Positions 45,419-54,049 of a DNA stretch of 64,000 nucleotides are shown in pieces. Origin of the DNA: Prochlorococcus marinus XMU1406 (GTDB lineage Bacteria; Cyanobacteriota; Cyanobacteriia; PCC-6307; Cyanobiaceae); the NCBI RefSeq assembly GCF_017696055.1, contig NZ_JAAORG010000001.1:744001-808000 (forward strand). The letters run 5' to 3'. Positions within the stretch are counted from its first letter, which is position 1, and the number at the start of each line of letters is the position of its first letter. Both the position numbers and the translations under genes were made by a program. The notes below the pieces were generated by a model. It saw only the letters and a list, made by a program, of their open reading frames with translations. It did no database searches and was not told the origin of the DNA.

Positions 45419-45556
45419 ATGAATATGGGTAGACCAAAAATTATTGCAATAGTAACAGGGTTTATATCTATAGCTATTTGTATTGCTTATTTACTCTTAA
45501 TAACTATCTTTGATTTCAGAACTTATCTAAATGATCAATTATCCAATTTTACATAG
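45419..45556 (+). CDS. Conserved small membrane protein (45 aa)
   Basis: A 45-residue frame with a polar start (MNMGRPKI), one long hydrophobic span and the tail FDFRTYLNDQLSNFT. Similar short proteins of the form GRPKxIAxVTGxISIxxGIAYLLL...DFR occur across cyanobacteria (from memory), which supports a real gene; the function is unknown. A second ATG is two codons in. The 3' end overlaps the convergent GTPase gene by eight bases. Confidence 0.6.
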   Translation: MNMGRPKIIAIVTGFISIAICIAYLLLITIFDFRTYLNDQLSNFT

Positions 45557-47048
45557 TAAATGGAGGCAAACTTTTATTTGATTTAAAATACTTTTTCATT
45601 TCAATTTTTGAAATAGCTTCTCTTACGAAGTTATTTAAAATGTCCTCTCTCTTACTTATTCTATAGATCTTATCTACTACTTCTTGGATTCCTCCATCTC
45701 CCCAATCTTGCCCATTTTTAAAATATTCAATCAAACTTAGTCCTACTATTCTTATTAACCAGCCTGCTGTAACTGATTGTATAGATTTAGATAATATAAT
45801 TTTAGTCAGGCTTGTAGCTAAAGCAGGAGAAAGAATGGCGAGACCCCCTTTTAGGATTCCTTGTTTAGCCAATGCGCTTAGCAATGAAGTCGCTAAATCT
45901 TTTGCATCTTTTTTTGTAAGCTTTATTTCATATATTTTTGATAATTCCATTATCATTTGAAGGTTTACGGAGGTAGTAGTAAGGAAATCAACAGCTGGTA
46001 ATGGATTAACTAGTATTACCCCTCCTGTTATCCACATATATTTATTAATAACTTTATTTGACATTAAATATCTTTGTTCTTGCACGAACTTTTTACTTTT
46101 AATACCTAATTTATTTGAGCGAAAAAGAATATTATCCGCCAATAACTCTTCACCATTATTATCGAGCGTTTCAATTATTTCTCTAAATAAACTTCCTACC
46201 TCTGGAACTAAATCTAAAGCATCTGATTTAATAAAGGAATATTGTTGAGGTACAGCAATTGTTTGAACAACAGAAATTTTATTTTTTCTAGCGGAAGTTA
46301 TAGAAATTATATTTTCTTTGATGAGGTTATTTTCATCTTTAGACCTCAAATCACATTTATTTAGAACTATTATAATTTTTTTTCTTAATTTTAATAATTC
46401 TTTAATTAAATAGTTTTCGTATTTATTTATGTCCTGATCTAACACAAAGAGAACTAAGTCGGAATTTGATGCTTGTATAATTGTTGCTTTTTCTCTTTCT
46501 TCTCCTAATTTAGATGGTTCGAATAAACCCGGAGTATCAACTATATTAATGTTTCTTTTTAAAATTGGGATGCGAATTTTATAGCTATTAATTTGCTTTG
46601 TTGTACCTATTTTTGCGGAAGTTTGTCCGACAATATTTTTTAATAAAGATCTTGCAATAGATGTTTTTCCTGAGGAACCTGCTCCAAAAAGAGTAACTTT
46701 ATAATCTCCTGTTTTTAATTGAGATTCTAGTTTGTTTTTTTGGTAATTTAAAAGTTCAACTTTTACTTTATCGTTAATTTTTTTATTAATTTTATCTACC
46801 CCTTCCAAACTTATCTTGGCAGCACCATATGTATTTTTGAATGAAAGTGTATTTTTTTTATTTTTATATATAACTTTATAAACTATTTTTTTGAATAATT
46901 TTTTATCAATATTATAAAAAATATAAATAATTACTATTAAAAATATAAGGGTATAAATATTTACTATTCTTATAAATATCGAAAATAAAATATATAAAAA
47001 TAATATTAATAATATATATTTTATATACTTTAATTTCAAGTAATTCAT
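45549..47048 (-). CDS. Membrane-associated Era/Ras-like GTPase
   Basis: A 499-residue protein with N-terminal hydrophobic spans followed by a GTPase domain: G1 FGAGSSGKTSIARSL near residue 125, G3 NIVDTPGLFEPS near residue 180, G4 VLNKCDLRS near residue 230. The C-terminal part resembles the DUF697 domain of cyanobacterial GTP-binding proteins. The open frame reaches back to 47117, overlapping lspA by 68 bases, but the ATG at 47048 (MNYLKLKY) lies one base after the lspA stop, which fits better. The cellular role is unknown. Confidence 0.8.
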   Translation of the reverse strand: MNYLKLKYIKYILLILFLYILFSIFIRIVNIYTLIFLIVIIYIFYNIDKKLFKKIVYKVIYKNKKNTLSFKNTYGAAKISLEGVDKINKKINDKVKVELLNYQKNKLESQLKTGDYKVTLFGAGSSGKTSIARSLLKNIVGQTSAKIGTTKQINSYKIRIPILKRNINIVDTPGLFEPSKLGEEREKATIIQASNSDLVLFVLDQDINKYENYLIKELLKLRKKIIIVLNKCDLRSKDENNLIKENIISITSARKNKISVVQTIAVPQQYSFIKSDALDLVPEVGSLFREIIETLDNNGEELLADNILFRSNKLGIKSKKFVQEQRYLMSNKVINKYMWITGGVILVNPLPAVDFLTTTSVNLQMIMELSKIYEIKLTKKDAKDLATSLLSALAKQGILKGGLAILSPALATSLTKIILSKSIQSVTAGWLIRIVGLSLIEYFKNGQDWGDGGIQEVVDKIYRISKREDILNNFVREAISKIEMKKYFKSNKSLPPFTM

Positions 47049-47049
47049 T

Positions 47050-47508
47050 TTAACGATTATTTTTAAAAATGTTATACAGTAAAAAAATGAACCCAATATT
47101 AATAGATATATCAGCAATATTAAAGACTGGAAAATTTATAAAATTTAAATTTATAAAATCAACCACAAAACCTTTATATATCCTATCTATACCATTACCA
47201 ATAGTTCCCCCAAGTATAAAGCTGTAAGAATATAGATCGAATGCGTTTAAAGTATTTTTCCTAAATATTAAATAAATAAGTAATATTGAAAACAAAATAC
47301 TTATTAAAGATAAAAATATTCTACTACCACTAAATATGTTAAATGCTGCCCCGTAATTTTTTACAAAGTCTAATTTGAATAAAAGAAGATCTTTATTAAT
47401 AAATAATTTTTTATAATAAAGCATTAAATATTTCGTCAATTGATCTATTAGAACAATAAAAATACTTAGAGATAAAAAATATATTTTTGTTTGTATTTTA
47501 TTAATCAT
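47050..47508 (-). CDS. lspA: Lipoprotein signal peptidase
   Basis: The membrane aspartic protease (signal peptidase II) that cleaves lipoprotein signal peptides. 152 residues with four spans. IVLIDQLTKYLMLYY near residue 20, FVKNYGAAFNIFSG, and the catalytic Asp segments GGTIGNGIDRIYKGFVVDFIN and FPVFNIADISINIG are present. It overlaps bioY by one base. Confidence 0.93.
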   Translation of the reverse strand: MINKIQTKIYFLSLSIFIVLIDQLTKYLMLYYKKLFINKDLLLFKLDFVKNYGAAFNIFSGSRIFLSLISILFSILLIYLIFRKNTLNAFDLYSYSFILGGTIGNGIDRIYKGFVVDFINLNFINFPVFNIADISINIGFIFLLYNIFKNNR

Positions 47509-48080
47509 TATTTACTACGTTTTAAACGTTCTATAGGTTTAATAAGTAATAAAAGTGGAAAAAGCATTAAAAAATGATATCCAATCTTACCTAATGAGTA
47601 TTTCCCTAAATTATATAAAAATATATTTAATTGACTGTAGAATATAATTTGTATGAAGTTGTAAAATATTCCAGTTAAATGCATAGCACCTATTGCTAAA
47701 AATCCATTTTTTAAAAAGTTTCCAACTTTAATTTTATTTCTATTATTTAAATTATCAATTATTTTGATTAATGGATATAAACCTAATAAATAGCCAAAAT
47801 TTGGAGTTAGCAAATAACCTATTGAACCTCCTTGATGAAAAACAGGAATTATAAATAAACCCAGAATTATATATATAAAAAATGCTCTGAAAACAACTTT
47901 TTTATGAAATATAAGTGTTAATATAATTATGGTTGGAATTTGCCATGTGATAGGCAACTCAAAGTTATTACTAGAATTATAGATAAAGGGTAGTGGAATA
48001 TAAACAGATATCATTGATGTTATTACTAGTAATTGAAGACTCACCAGTATCTCAATTAATTTATAAAAATTGAGCATCAT
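47508..48080 (-). CDS. bioY: BioY-type biotin transporter
   Basis: A 190-residue integral membrane substrate-binding (S) component for biotin. The conserved regions are the N-terminal TSMISVYIPLPF, FRAFFIYIILGLFIIPVFHQGGSIGYLLTPNFGYLLG in the middle and the C-terminal spans. Biotin is needed for acetyl-CoA carboxylase. No ecfT or ecfA genes are adjacent; BioY can work alone in some bacteria. It lies between an ABC permease gene (12 bases) and lspA (1-base overlap). Confidence 0.83.
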   Translation of the reverse strand: MMLNFYKLIEILVSLQLLVITSMISVYIPLPFIYNSSNNFELPITWQIPTIIILTLIFHKKVVFRAFFIYIILGLFIIPVFHQGGSIGYLLTPNFGYLLGLYPLIKIIDNLNNRNKIKVGNFLKNGFLAIGAMHLTGIFYNFIQIIFYSQLNIFLYNLGKYSLGKIGYHFLMLFPLLLLIKPIERLKRSK

Positions 48081-48092
48081 TATAAGTTCTAT

Positions 48093-49325
48093 TTATAAAC
48101 TTCTCAATGCAACAATTGGATCTAATTTAGAAGCTCTTTTTGCAGGTAAAACGCCAAAGATTAAGCCTATTGATCCTGAAATGATCATGGTGGAAAAAGT
48201 AGTTGTAATTCCTACTGATGCAGGAAGTGGTGTTATCAGAGATAAAAGAAAAACACCTGATAATCCCGTTGTTGTTCCAATTAATCCTCCAATTGTAGAT
48301 AAAATCAATGCCTCAATTAAAAATTGAATTAATATATCTGATTGTTTAGCTCCTATTGCTTTTCTAAGTCCAATCTCTTCAGTCCTTTCGCTTACAGAAA
48401 CTAGCATAATATTCATGATTCCTATGCCTCCAACAACTAAAGATACTGCCCCAATACCAGCCAATAAAAACGTTAGTCCACTTGTTATGTTGGTTACTAT
48501 ATTTAATGCATCTTCTTGTGATCTAACCGCAAAGTCATCATCTCTGATTATTTTATGTCTTTGCCTTAATAAGTTAGTAATCTGAAATTTAGCGGCACTA
48601 GTTGCATTTTTATTTATCGCTTCAACACTAATGAAGCTTAAACTTACTCCATATGTTGGGTCCTTCCCTGTAATCCTATTGACCATGGTGGTTAATGGAA
48701 TATAAGCATTTTTGTCTTGATTACTTCCAAATACAGCACCTTTTGGTTTTAATATTCCGATAATTTCATAAGTGTGGTCTTTAATTCTGATATTTTTTCC
48801 AAGTGATGAAGATTTATCTTTGAAAAATTCGTCTTTAAGATCAGGACCTATTACAACATAACTTCTTGCACTATTAACATCACTTTTTGATAAAAATCTT
48901 CCCTTATCTACTTCAAAGCTTCTTACTTCAAGAAATTCTGGAGTAACTCCAGCAATTGAAATATTAAGGCTTTTAGAATTTGATTGTACTATTTCGTTAG
49001 CAGAGATTTGAGGAGCAACTTTTTTAACTGTTGGGACTTGATTGCTTATTGCTAATGCATCTTCTAAAACTAGGTTTTTAGGAAATGAAATACCTCTTCT
49101 TCTTGTATCATTATTTCCAGGAACAATGAATAAAACATTTGCACCTAAATTACTTAATTGGTTTTTTGCTAATGTTTGAGCACCTCTTCCAAGTCCAACA
49201 AGTGTAATAACTGATGCATTTCCTATAATAATCCCAAGCATTGTTAACGAACTTCTCAATTTGTTCGAAACCAAGGTTTTTGTGGCCATGCCTAAGGCTT
49301 CTTTTATTGAGATATTCCTAGACAT
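48093..49325 (-). CDS. MacB-type ABC transporter permease
   Basis: A 410-residue FtsX/MacB-family permease: one N-terminal span (ALGMATKTLVSNKLRSSLTMLGIIIG), a large periplasmic MacB_PCD domain, and three C-terminal spans including VGGIGIMNIMLVSVSERTEEIGLRKAIGA, the family signature. Mechanotransmission rather than channel function is typical of this class. The ATPase partner is not in the window. It overlaps pyk by eight bases and is 12 bases upstream of bioY. Confidence 0.9.
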   Translation of the reverse strand: MSRNISIKEALGMATKTLVSNKLRSSLTMLGIIIGNASVITLVGLGRGAQTLAKNQLSNLGANVLFIVPGNNDTRRRGISFPKNLVLEDALAISNQVPTVKKVAPQISANEIVQSNSKSLNISIAGVTPEFLEVRSFEVDKGRFLSKSDVNSARSYVVIGPDLKDEFFKDKSSSLGKNIRIKDHTYEIIGILKPKGAVFGSNQDKNAYIPLTTMVNRITGKDPTYGVSLSFISVEAINKNATSAAKFQITNLLRQRHKIIRDDDFAVRSQEDALNIVTNITSGLTFLLAGIGAVSLVVGGIGIMNIMLVSVSERTEEIGLRKAIGAKQSDILIQFLIEALILSTIGGLIGTTTGLSGVFLLSLITPLPASVGITTTFSTMIISGSIGLIFGVLPAKRASKLDPIVALRSL

Positions 49326-51108
49326 ATTTATATTTATCTATTGAATCCTCATCTTCAATTTGCCCCATGTATATAACACCTTCATTTAGCTGCAGTGTAA
49401 CAAGGTCGCCATTGCTAATTTGATGATTATCCATATTTTCTAAATTACAAATTGTAGAAATTTTTTTATTATTTTTATTAAACAAACCATAAACATCATT
49501 TACATTTTGGTTCGTAACAATGCCCGCAATATTTTTACTAAGTGGAATATTTTTCATTAATTCCTCGGGAACAAATAATATTTCTCCTGGACAAATTAAG
49601 GACATATCAAGATTATTTTTTATTATTCTTGCTTTACCTGTAACTCCGATTTCCCCTATTGAAATTCCTCTTGATACAATCTTTCTTACTAAACCGACTT
49701 TTATTAAATCTGTCGAGCCGCTAATGCCAGTTAATGTGCCTGCAGTTTGAACAACTAAATCTCCTTGATTTAAGATCCCCATTTCTTGAGCAATTTGCAT
49801 TGCTAAACTAAAAGTTTTTGCAGTTCTTTCATCATTTTTAACTACTATGGGAGTAACTCCCCAAACAAGTTGCAATCTTCTCGCTACACTCCTCTCTGTA
49901 GTAGTTGCCAAGATAGGTGTTGGTGGTCTGAACTTACTTACATTTCGAGCAGTAGAACCTGATTTAGTTAAAGGGATTATAGCTCCTGCATCAAGTTGTC
50001 TAGCTATATTACTTACTGCTGCACTAATAGCATTTGGGATCGTGCTGGGTAAGTGGCTTTCAATAGCCTTAAGTGGATAATCCCTTTCAATTCTTCTTGC
50101 TATGGTTGCCATCGTTTCAACTGCCTCTACAGGATAATCGCCAACTGCAGTTTCGTTTGAAAGCATTACAGCATCTGTACCATCCAGAATTGCATTTGCA
50201 ACATCACTAACTTCAGCCCTAGTTGGTCTTGGGTTAGAAGCCATAGAATCAAGCATTTGAGTCGCTGTAATTATTGGGATACCTAATGTATTAGCTTTTC
50301 TTATTAATTCCTTTTGTAAAAGAGGAACTTCTTCAGCAGGCATTTCTACTCCCAAATCACCTCTTGCAACCATAACCCCATCACATAAGGGTAATACTGA
50401 ATCGATCTGATCAATTGCTTCAAATTTTTCTATTTTTGCTACTACAGGAGTTGAATGCCCATTTTTGTTTATTAAATCTTTTATCTCATTTATATCGGAT
50501 GGATTTCTTACGAAACTTAGTGCTATCCAATCAACTCCTTCAGATAAACCGAATTTTAAATCCTCTTTATCTTTTTCTGTTAATGCTTTTACTGATAATT
50601 GAACATCTGGAAAATTTACACCTTTATTGTTTGAAAGAACCCCTCCTACAGTTACAATACACTCCAAATTATTAGCTTTTTTATCAACTTTTTCTACAAT
50701 CATTTCTATTTTTCCATCATCTAAAAGTATTCTTTTCCCTTCGCTAACTTCTTGAGAAAGTTTGTCATAGGTTACATTTGCCACAGTATTTGTACATTCA
50801 ACTTCATTTGATGTCAGTGTGAATTTATCGCCTTTTTTAACTTTTACTGGCCCTTCTTTAAAGCGCCCTAATCGTATTTTAGGTCCTTGAAGATCTTGCA
50901 ATATTCCAATATCTATATCTAACTTTTTTGATACTTCCCTTATGGTTTTTATTCTCTCAGCATGATCTTTATGATCTCCATGTGAGAAATTTAATCTGAA
51001 TGTTGTTACTCCAGCTTTAATTAAATTTGTAATTATCTCTTCAGATTGAGTTGCAGGTCCAATAGTTGCTACTATTTTTGTTCTTCTTTTTAAATCAATA
51101 TTCGACAT
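49318..51108 (-). CDS. pyk: Pyruvate kinase with extra C-terminal domain
   Basis: Converts phosphoenolpyruvate and ADP to pyruvate and ATP. 596 residues, longer than the usual ~470. The core has TKIVATIGPATQSEE, FRLNFSHGDHKDH, PVVAKIEKFEAI (catalytic Lys) and VMVARGDLGVEMP. The last ~110 residues resemble the PEP-utiliser mobile domain known in Bacillus and some cyanobacterial pyruvate kinases, but the conserved TSH(A) phosphohistidine motif is absent: the stretch reads AGIVTNQNVNDVYGLF. It heads a minus-strand chain with the MacB-type permease. Confidence 0.94.
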   Translation of the reverse strand: MSNIDLKRRTKIVATIGPATQSEEIITNLIKAGVTTFRLNFSHGDHKDHAERIKTIREVSKKLDIDIGILQDLQGPKIRLGRFKEGPVKVKKGDKFTLTSNEVECTNTVANVTYDKLSQEVSEGKRILLDDGKIEMIVEKVDKKANNLECIVTVGGVLSNNKGVNFPDVQLSVKALTEKDKEDLKFGLSEGVDWIALSFVRNPSDINEIKDLINKNGHSTPVVAKIEKFEAIDQIDSVLPLCDGVMVARGDLGVEMPAEEVPLLQKELIRKANTLGIPIITATQMLDSMASNPRPTRAEVSDVANAILDGTDAVMLSNETAVGDYPVEAVETMATIARRIERDYPLKAIESHLPSTIPNAISAAVSNIARQLDAGAIIPLTKSGSTARNVSKFRPPTPILATTTERSVARRLQLVWGVTPIVVKNDERTAKTFSLAMQIAQEMGILNQGDLVVQTAGTLTGISGSTDLIKVGLVRKIVSRGISIGEIGVTGKARIIKNNLDMSLICPGEILFVPEELMKNIPLSKNIAGIVTNQNVNDVYGLFNKNNKKISTICNLENMDNHQISNGDLVTLQLNEGVIYMGQIEDEDSIDKYKYV

Positions 51109-51169
51109 ATATAGATAATATTGCTAGATATAAATAAATTTACCATACCCAAAGTTAGTTATTTAAGTC

Positions 51170-51499
51170 ATGGATTTTAAAACTTATCAGAAAAAAGCTA
51201 GAGAAACAGCACAATATCCAGATTTAGGCTCAAATATTATTTATCCAACTCTTGGTTTAGTTGGAGAGGCTGGTGAGGTGGCAGAAAAAGTGAAAAAGGT
51301 CATAAGAGATAAAAATGGAATATTTGATAACGAATCAAAATTAGGTATTAAAAAAGAGTTAGGAGATGTTTTGTGGTACATATCAAATCTTTGTACAGAA
51401 TTAAATTTCAATTTAGAGGATGTTGCATTACAAAACCTTGAAAAATTAAAATTAAGAGCTGCTAAAGGAAAGATAAGAGGTTCTGGAGATGATAGGTAA
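51170..51499 (+). CDS. MazG-like nucleotide pyrophosphohydrolase
   Basis: A 109-residue single-domain protein of the MazG family, which hydrolyses non-canonical or excess NTPs. The metal-binding pattern is LVGEAGEVAEKVKKVIRD (EEvAE-like) near residue 30 and ELGDVLWYISNLCTELN (ExxxD) near residue 70. Stand-alone, so dimeric. Divergent from pyk (62 bases between starts) and convergent with yggT. Confidence 0.88.
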   Translation: MDFKTYQKKARETAQYPDLGSNIIYPTLGLVGEAGEVAEKVKKVIRDKNGIFDNESKLGIKKELGDVLWYISNLCTELNFNLEDVALQNLEKLKLRAAKGKIRGSGDDR

Positions 51500-51501
51500 G
51501 T

Positions 51502-51780
51502 TCAGCTATAACCTAAGCTTGCATACTGGAGATTTGTAATTAAATTTTGTATAACATTTAAAAGTAAAAAAGCTAATAAGGATGAAATATCAAATCCACC
51601 TATTGGAGGGATAATACCTCTAAAAATGTTTAGATAAGGATCTGTGATAGAAGTTAATGCAGATAAAACACCGTTACTCCAATCAATCCCTGGAAACCAT
51701 GTAAGTAAAATTCTAATTATCAATATGAAAGAATAAATTGATAAAGTTTGGCCCAGAACTGCAAAAATCTCAGATAACAT
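51502..51780 (-). CDS. YggT family membrane protein
   Basis: A 92-residue protein with two membrane spans around IRILLTWFPGIDWSNGV and ITDPYLNIFRGIIPPIGGFDISSLLAFLLL, the YggT signature. The family is implicated in cell division or nucleoid and thylakoid organisation (YlmG in plastids). It lies 38 bases downstream of scpB; in many bacteria the yggT neighbours are division genes. Confidence 0.9.
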   Translation of the reverse strand: MLSEIFAVLGQTLSIYSFILIIRILLTWFPGIDWSNGVLSALTSITDPYLNIFRGIIPPIGGFDISSLLAFLLLNVIQNLITNLQYASLGYS

Positions 51781-51818
51781 TATTTTTTCCTAATTTAATA
51801 TATCCTAACATTTACTTA

Positions 51819-52370
51819 TTATTGCTGCTTATTATTACTGCTTCCTATATTTGAGAGATATTCATTACTTACAGCAAAAGTTTGAAAAAACTTTTCTGAT
51901 AATGATAACCAATATGATCTACCATCTTTTTGCTTTCGTTTGACGATAAATTTCTTTTCTAATAATTCTTTAATATGATCATAAGCACCTGAACCTCTAA
52001 GAAGTATAAGATCCGACTGTAGGATCTTTTTTTTGATCGCAATAGTAGCCAATGTCCTTAATTCTGATGTTTTCAAATCAGAAGGAAGTAAATCATCGAC
52101 GAATTCATTAAGACTAGATTTTAGTTCGAGAGAAAAACTGTTATTAACTGCATTTAATTCAATAGCTGAGTTGGGATTAGAGTATTTATTTTTTAGATCT
52201 TTAATTGCATCATTTATTAAGTTTATATCAGAATTAGTAATTTCTGAAAGATCCTTTTTTGTTATTGGTCTGCCTTTCAAATATAGAACAGCTTCAACTT
52301 TAGTAACAAGATCTATATCAGATATTGGCGTGGTATTTAGATCAGATTGATTGATTTTAATTACCGAAAT
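51819..52370 (-). CDS. scpB: Segregation and condensation protein B, start uncertain
   Basis: ScpB of the SMC-ScpAB chromosome-compaction complex. The clear frame from TTG at 52280 encodes 153 residues starting at KGRPITKKDLSEI, but the normal family N-terminus lies upstream: the same frame reads LVTKVEAVLYLKGRP and runs back to an in-frame TAA at 52388-52386, with no ATG, GTG or TTG in between. The only plausible starts are non-canonical: ATT at 52370 or 52361, or ATC at 52355. I give 52370 as the outer limit (about 183 residues). Upstream lies ilvA, four bases beyond the stop codon. Confidence 0.75.
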   Translation of the reverse strand: MSVIKINQSDLNTTPISDIDLVTKVEAVLYLKGRPITKKDLSEITNSDINLINDAIKDLKNKYSNPNSAIELNAVNNSFSLELKSSLNEFVDDLLPSDLKTSELRTLATIAIKKKILQSDLILLRGSGAYDHIKELLEKKFIVKRKQKDGRSYWLSLSEKFFQTFAVSNEYLSNIGSSNNKQQ

Positions 52371-52391
52371 CTTTCCTAATTTACCTTAAAT

Positions 52392-53933
52392 TTAATCTGA
52401 TGCACCAAGGAATAATCTATATGTATCGTTTTGAGTCTCATCCCAAAATTTATAGCCTAGAATTCTTACAAATTTATTCCACTCGAAAATCTCATTTTTA
52501 TCGATTAAAACTCCAATAACAATTTTCCCAACATCAGCTCCATAATTCCTATAGTGAAATACGCTTATTGACCAATTAGATTTCATATTATTTAAGAAGT
52601 TTATTAATGCGCCAGGCCTTTCAGGAAACTCAAATCTGTATAAAAGCTCAACAAAGTTTTTATTATCCATCTCTTTAAAATTCTTTGGTAATCTTCCACC
52701 TACCATATGTCTTAGATGATTTTTAGATAATTCATCATCACTTATGTCAATAAATGAGTACTCCGAATTTCTAAATAAATTTATAAGATTTTTTTTATCA
52801 TTTAATCCATAGACTTGAACTCCTACAAAGATCTGGGCATTCTTAGAATTGGACATCCTGTAGCTAAATTCAGTTAAATTTCTATTATCAAGTAACTTAC
52901 AAAAATCAATTAAACTTCCAGCACGTTCGGGAATTTCAACAGCCATCATTACTTCTTTACACTCACCAAGTTCTGCTCTTTCTGCGACAAATCTAAGCCG
53001 CTCAAAATTCATATTTGCACCACATGCAATCGCAACCATTTTTCTATTTGAATGATTCAAATTTAAAATATCTTTTTTCATCCCTGCAATTGATAATGCT
53101 CCTGCGGGCTCTAGTATTGATCTGGTATCCTCAAAAACATCTTTTATAGCTGCACATATTTCATCAGTATTAACGGTAATCATCTTATCTATATATTTTC
53201 TGCCAATATCAAAAGTATTTTTACCAATTTTTTTAACCGCCACTCCATCTGCAAATTGACCAACAGAAGATAATTCCACAATTTTTGATTCTTCCAAAGA
53301 CTTTGTCATAGCGTTTGCATCTTCAGGCTCTACCCCAATTATTTTTACTTCAGGCCATATTTTTTTAATATATAAGGATATTCCTGATATCAATCCTCCA
53401 CCACCAACAGCAATATAAATTGCATAGGGTTTTTCCTTTAGTTGCTGTTCTAGTTCAATAGCTATAGTTCCTTGTCCTGCTATTACATCTGGATCATCAA
53501 AAGGATGAATAAAACATAAATTTCTTTCTTCGCTAATCCTTATTGCTTCTTTGTAAGTTTCATCATAATTATCACCAAATAATATAACTTTTGCTTTTAA
53601 CTTTTTCACAGCATTAACTTTTACCAGAGGTGTTGTAATGGGCATTAATATTGTCGCTTGGCAATTTAGCTTGAGAGCACTAAGAGCAACACCTTGAGCA
53701 TGATTACCAGCACTTGAAGTAATTACTCCCTGAGAAAGCTGAGAATTGGTGAGCTTACTCATTTTGTTATATGCACCTCTTATTTTGAATGAAAATACAT
53801 CTTGAAGATCTTCTCTTTTTAGAAAAACTTCATTATTAAGTGTATTACTTAAATTATGAGCTTTTTCTAGGGGCGTTTTTTTTGCTACTTCATAGACTTC
53901 AGCTTGAAGTATTTTTTCAAAATAATCATTCAT
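52392..53933 (-). CDS. ilvA: Threonine ammonia-lyase (threonine dehydratase)
   Basis: Deaminates threonine to 2-oxobutyrate, the first committed step to isoleucine. 513 residues: catalytic domain with the PLP-binding Lys in VFSFKIRGAYNKM near residue 60 and the glycine-rich VGGGGLISGIS phosphate loop, then a C-terminal regulatory region with two ACT-like modules (VEIPERAGSLIDFCK and FPERPGALINFL), so isoleucine feedback inhibition is likely. scpB and yggT follow on the same strand. Confidence 0.96.
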   Translation of the reverse strand: MNDYFEKILQAEVYEVAKKTPLEKAHNLSNTLNNEVFLKREDLQDVFSFKIRGAYNKMSKLTNSQLSQGVITSSAGNHAQGVALSALKLNCQATILMPITTPLVKVNAVKKLKAKVILFGDNYDETYKEAIRISEERNLCFIHPFDDPDVIAGQGTIAIELEQQLKEKPYAIYIAVGGGGLISGISLYIKKIWPEVKIIGVEPEDANAMTKSLEESKIVELSSVGQFADGVAVKKIGKNTFDIGRKYIDKMITVNTDEICAAIKDVFEDTRSILEPAGALSIAGMKKDILNLNHSNRKMVAIACGANMNFERLRFVAERAELGECKEVMMAVEIPERAGSLIDFCKLLDNRNLTEFSYRMSNSKNAQIFVGVQVYGLNDKKNLINLFRNSEYSFIDISDDELSKNHLRHMVGGRLPKNFKEMDNKNFVELLYRFEFPERPGALINFLNNMKSNWSISVFHYRNYGADVGKIVIGVLIDKNEIFEWNKFVRILGYKFWDETQNDTYRLFLGASD

Positions 53934-54049
53934 ATATATATTTTTAGCATTAATTATTAATCTAATAAAACATTACATGATCTATTTCCAAAAAAATACT
54001 CATTTTGCACCTCGACGTTTTAGATTAGATAGATACCAATTTTTGTTAA

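Noticed and set aside
45549-47117. Longer start for the GTPase gene at 47117
   Set aside because: It would overlap lspA by 68 bases; the ATG at 47048, one base after the lspA stop, fits the tight spacing pattern and keeps the membrane segments.
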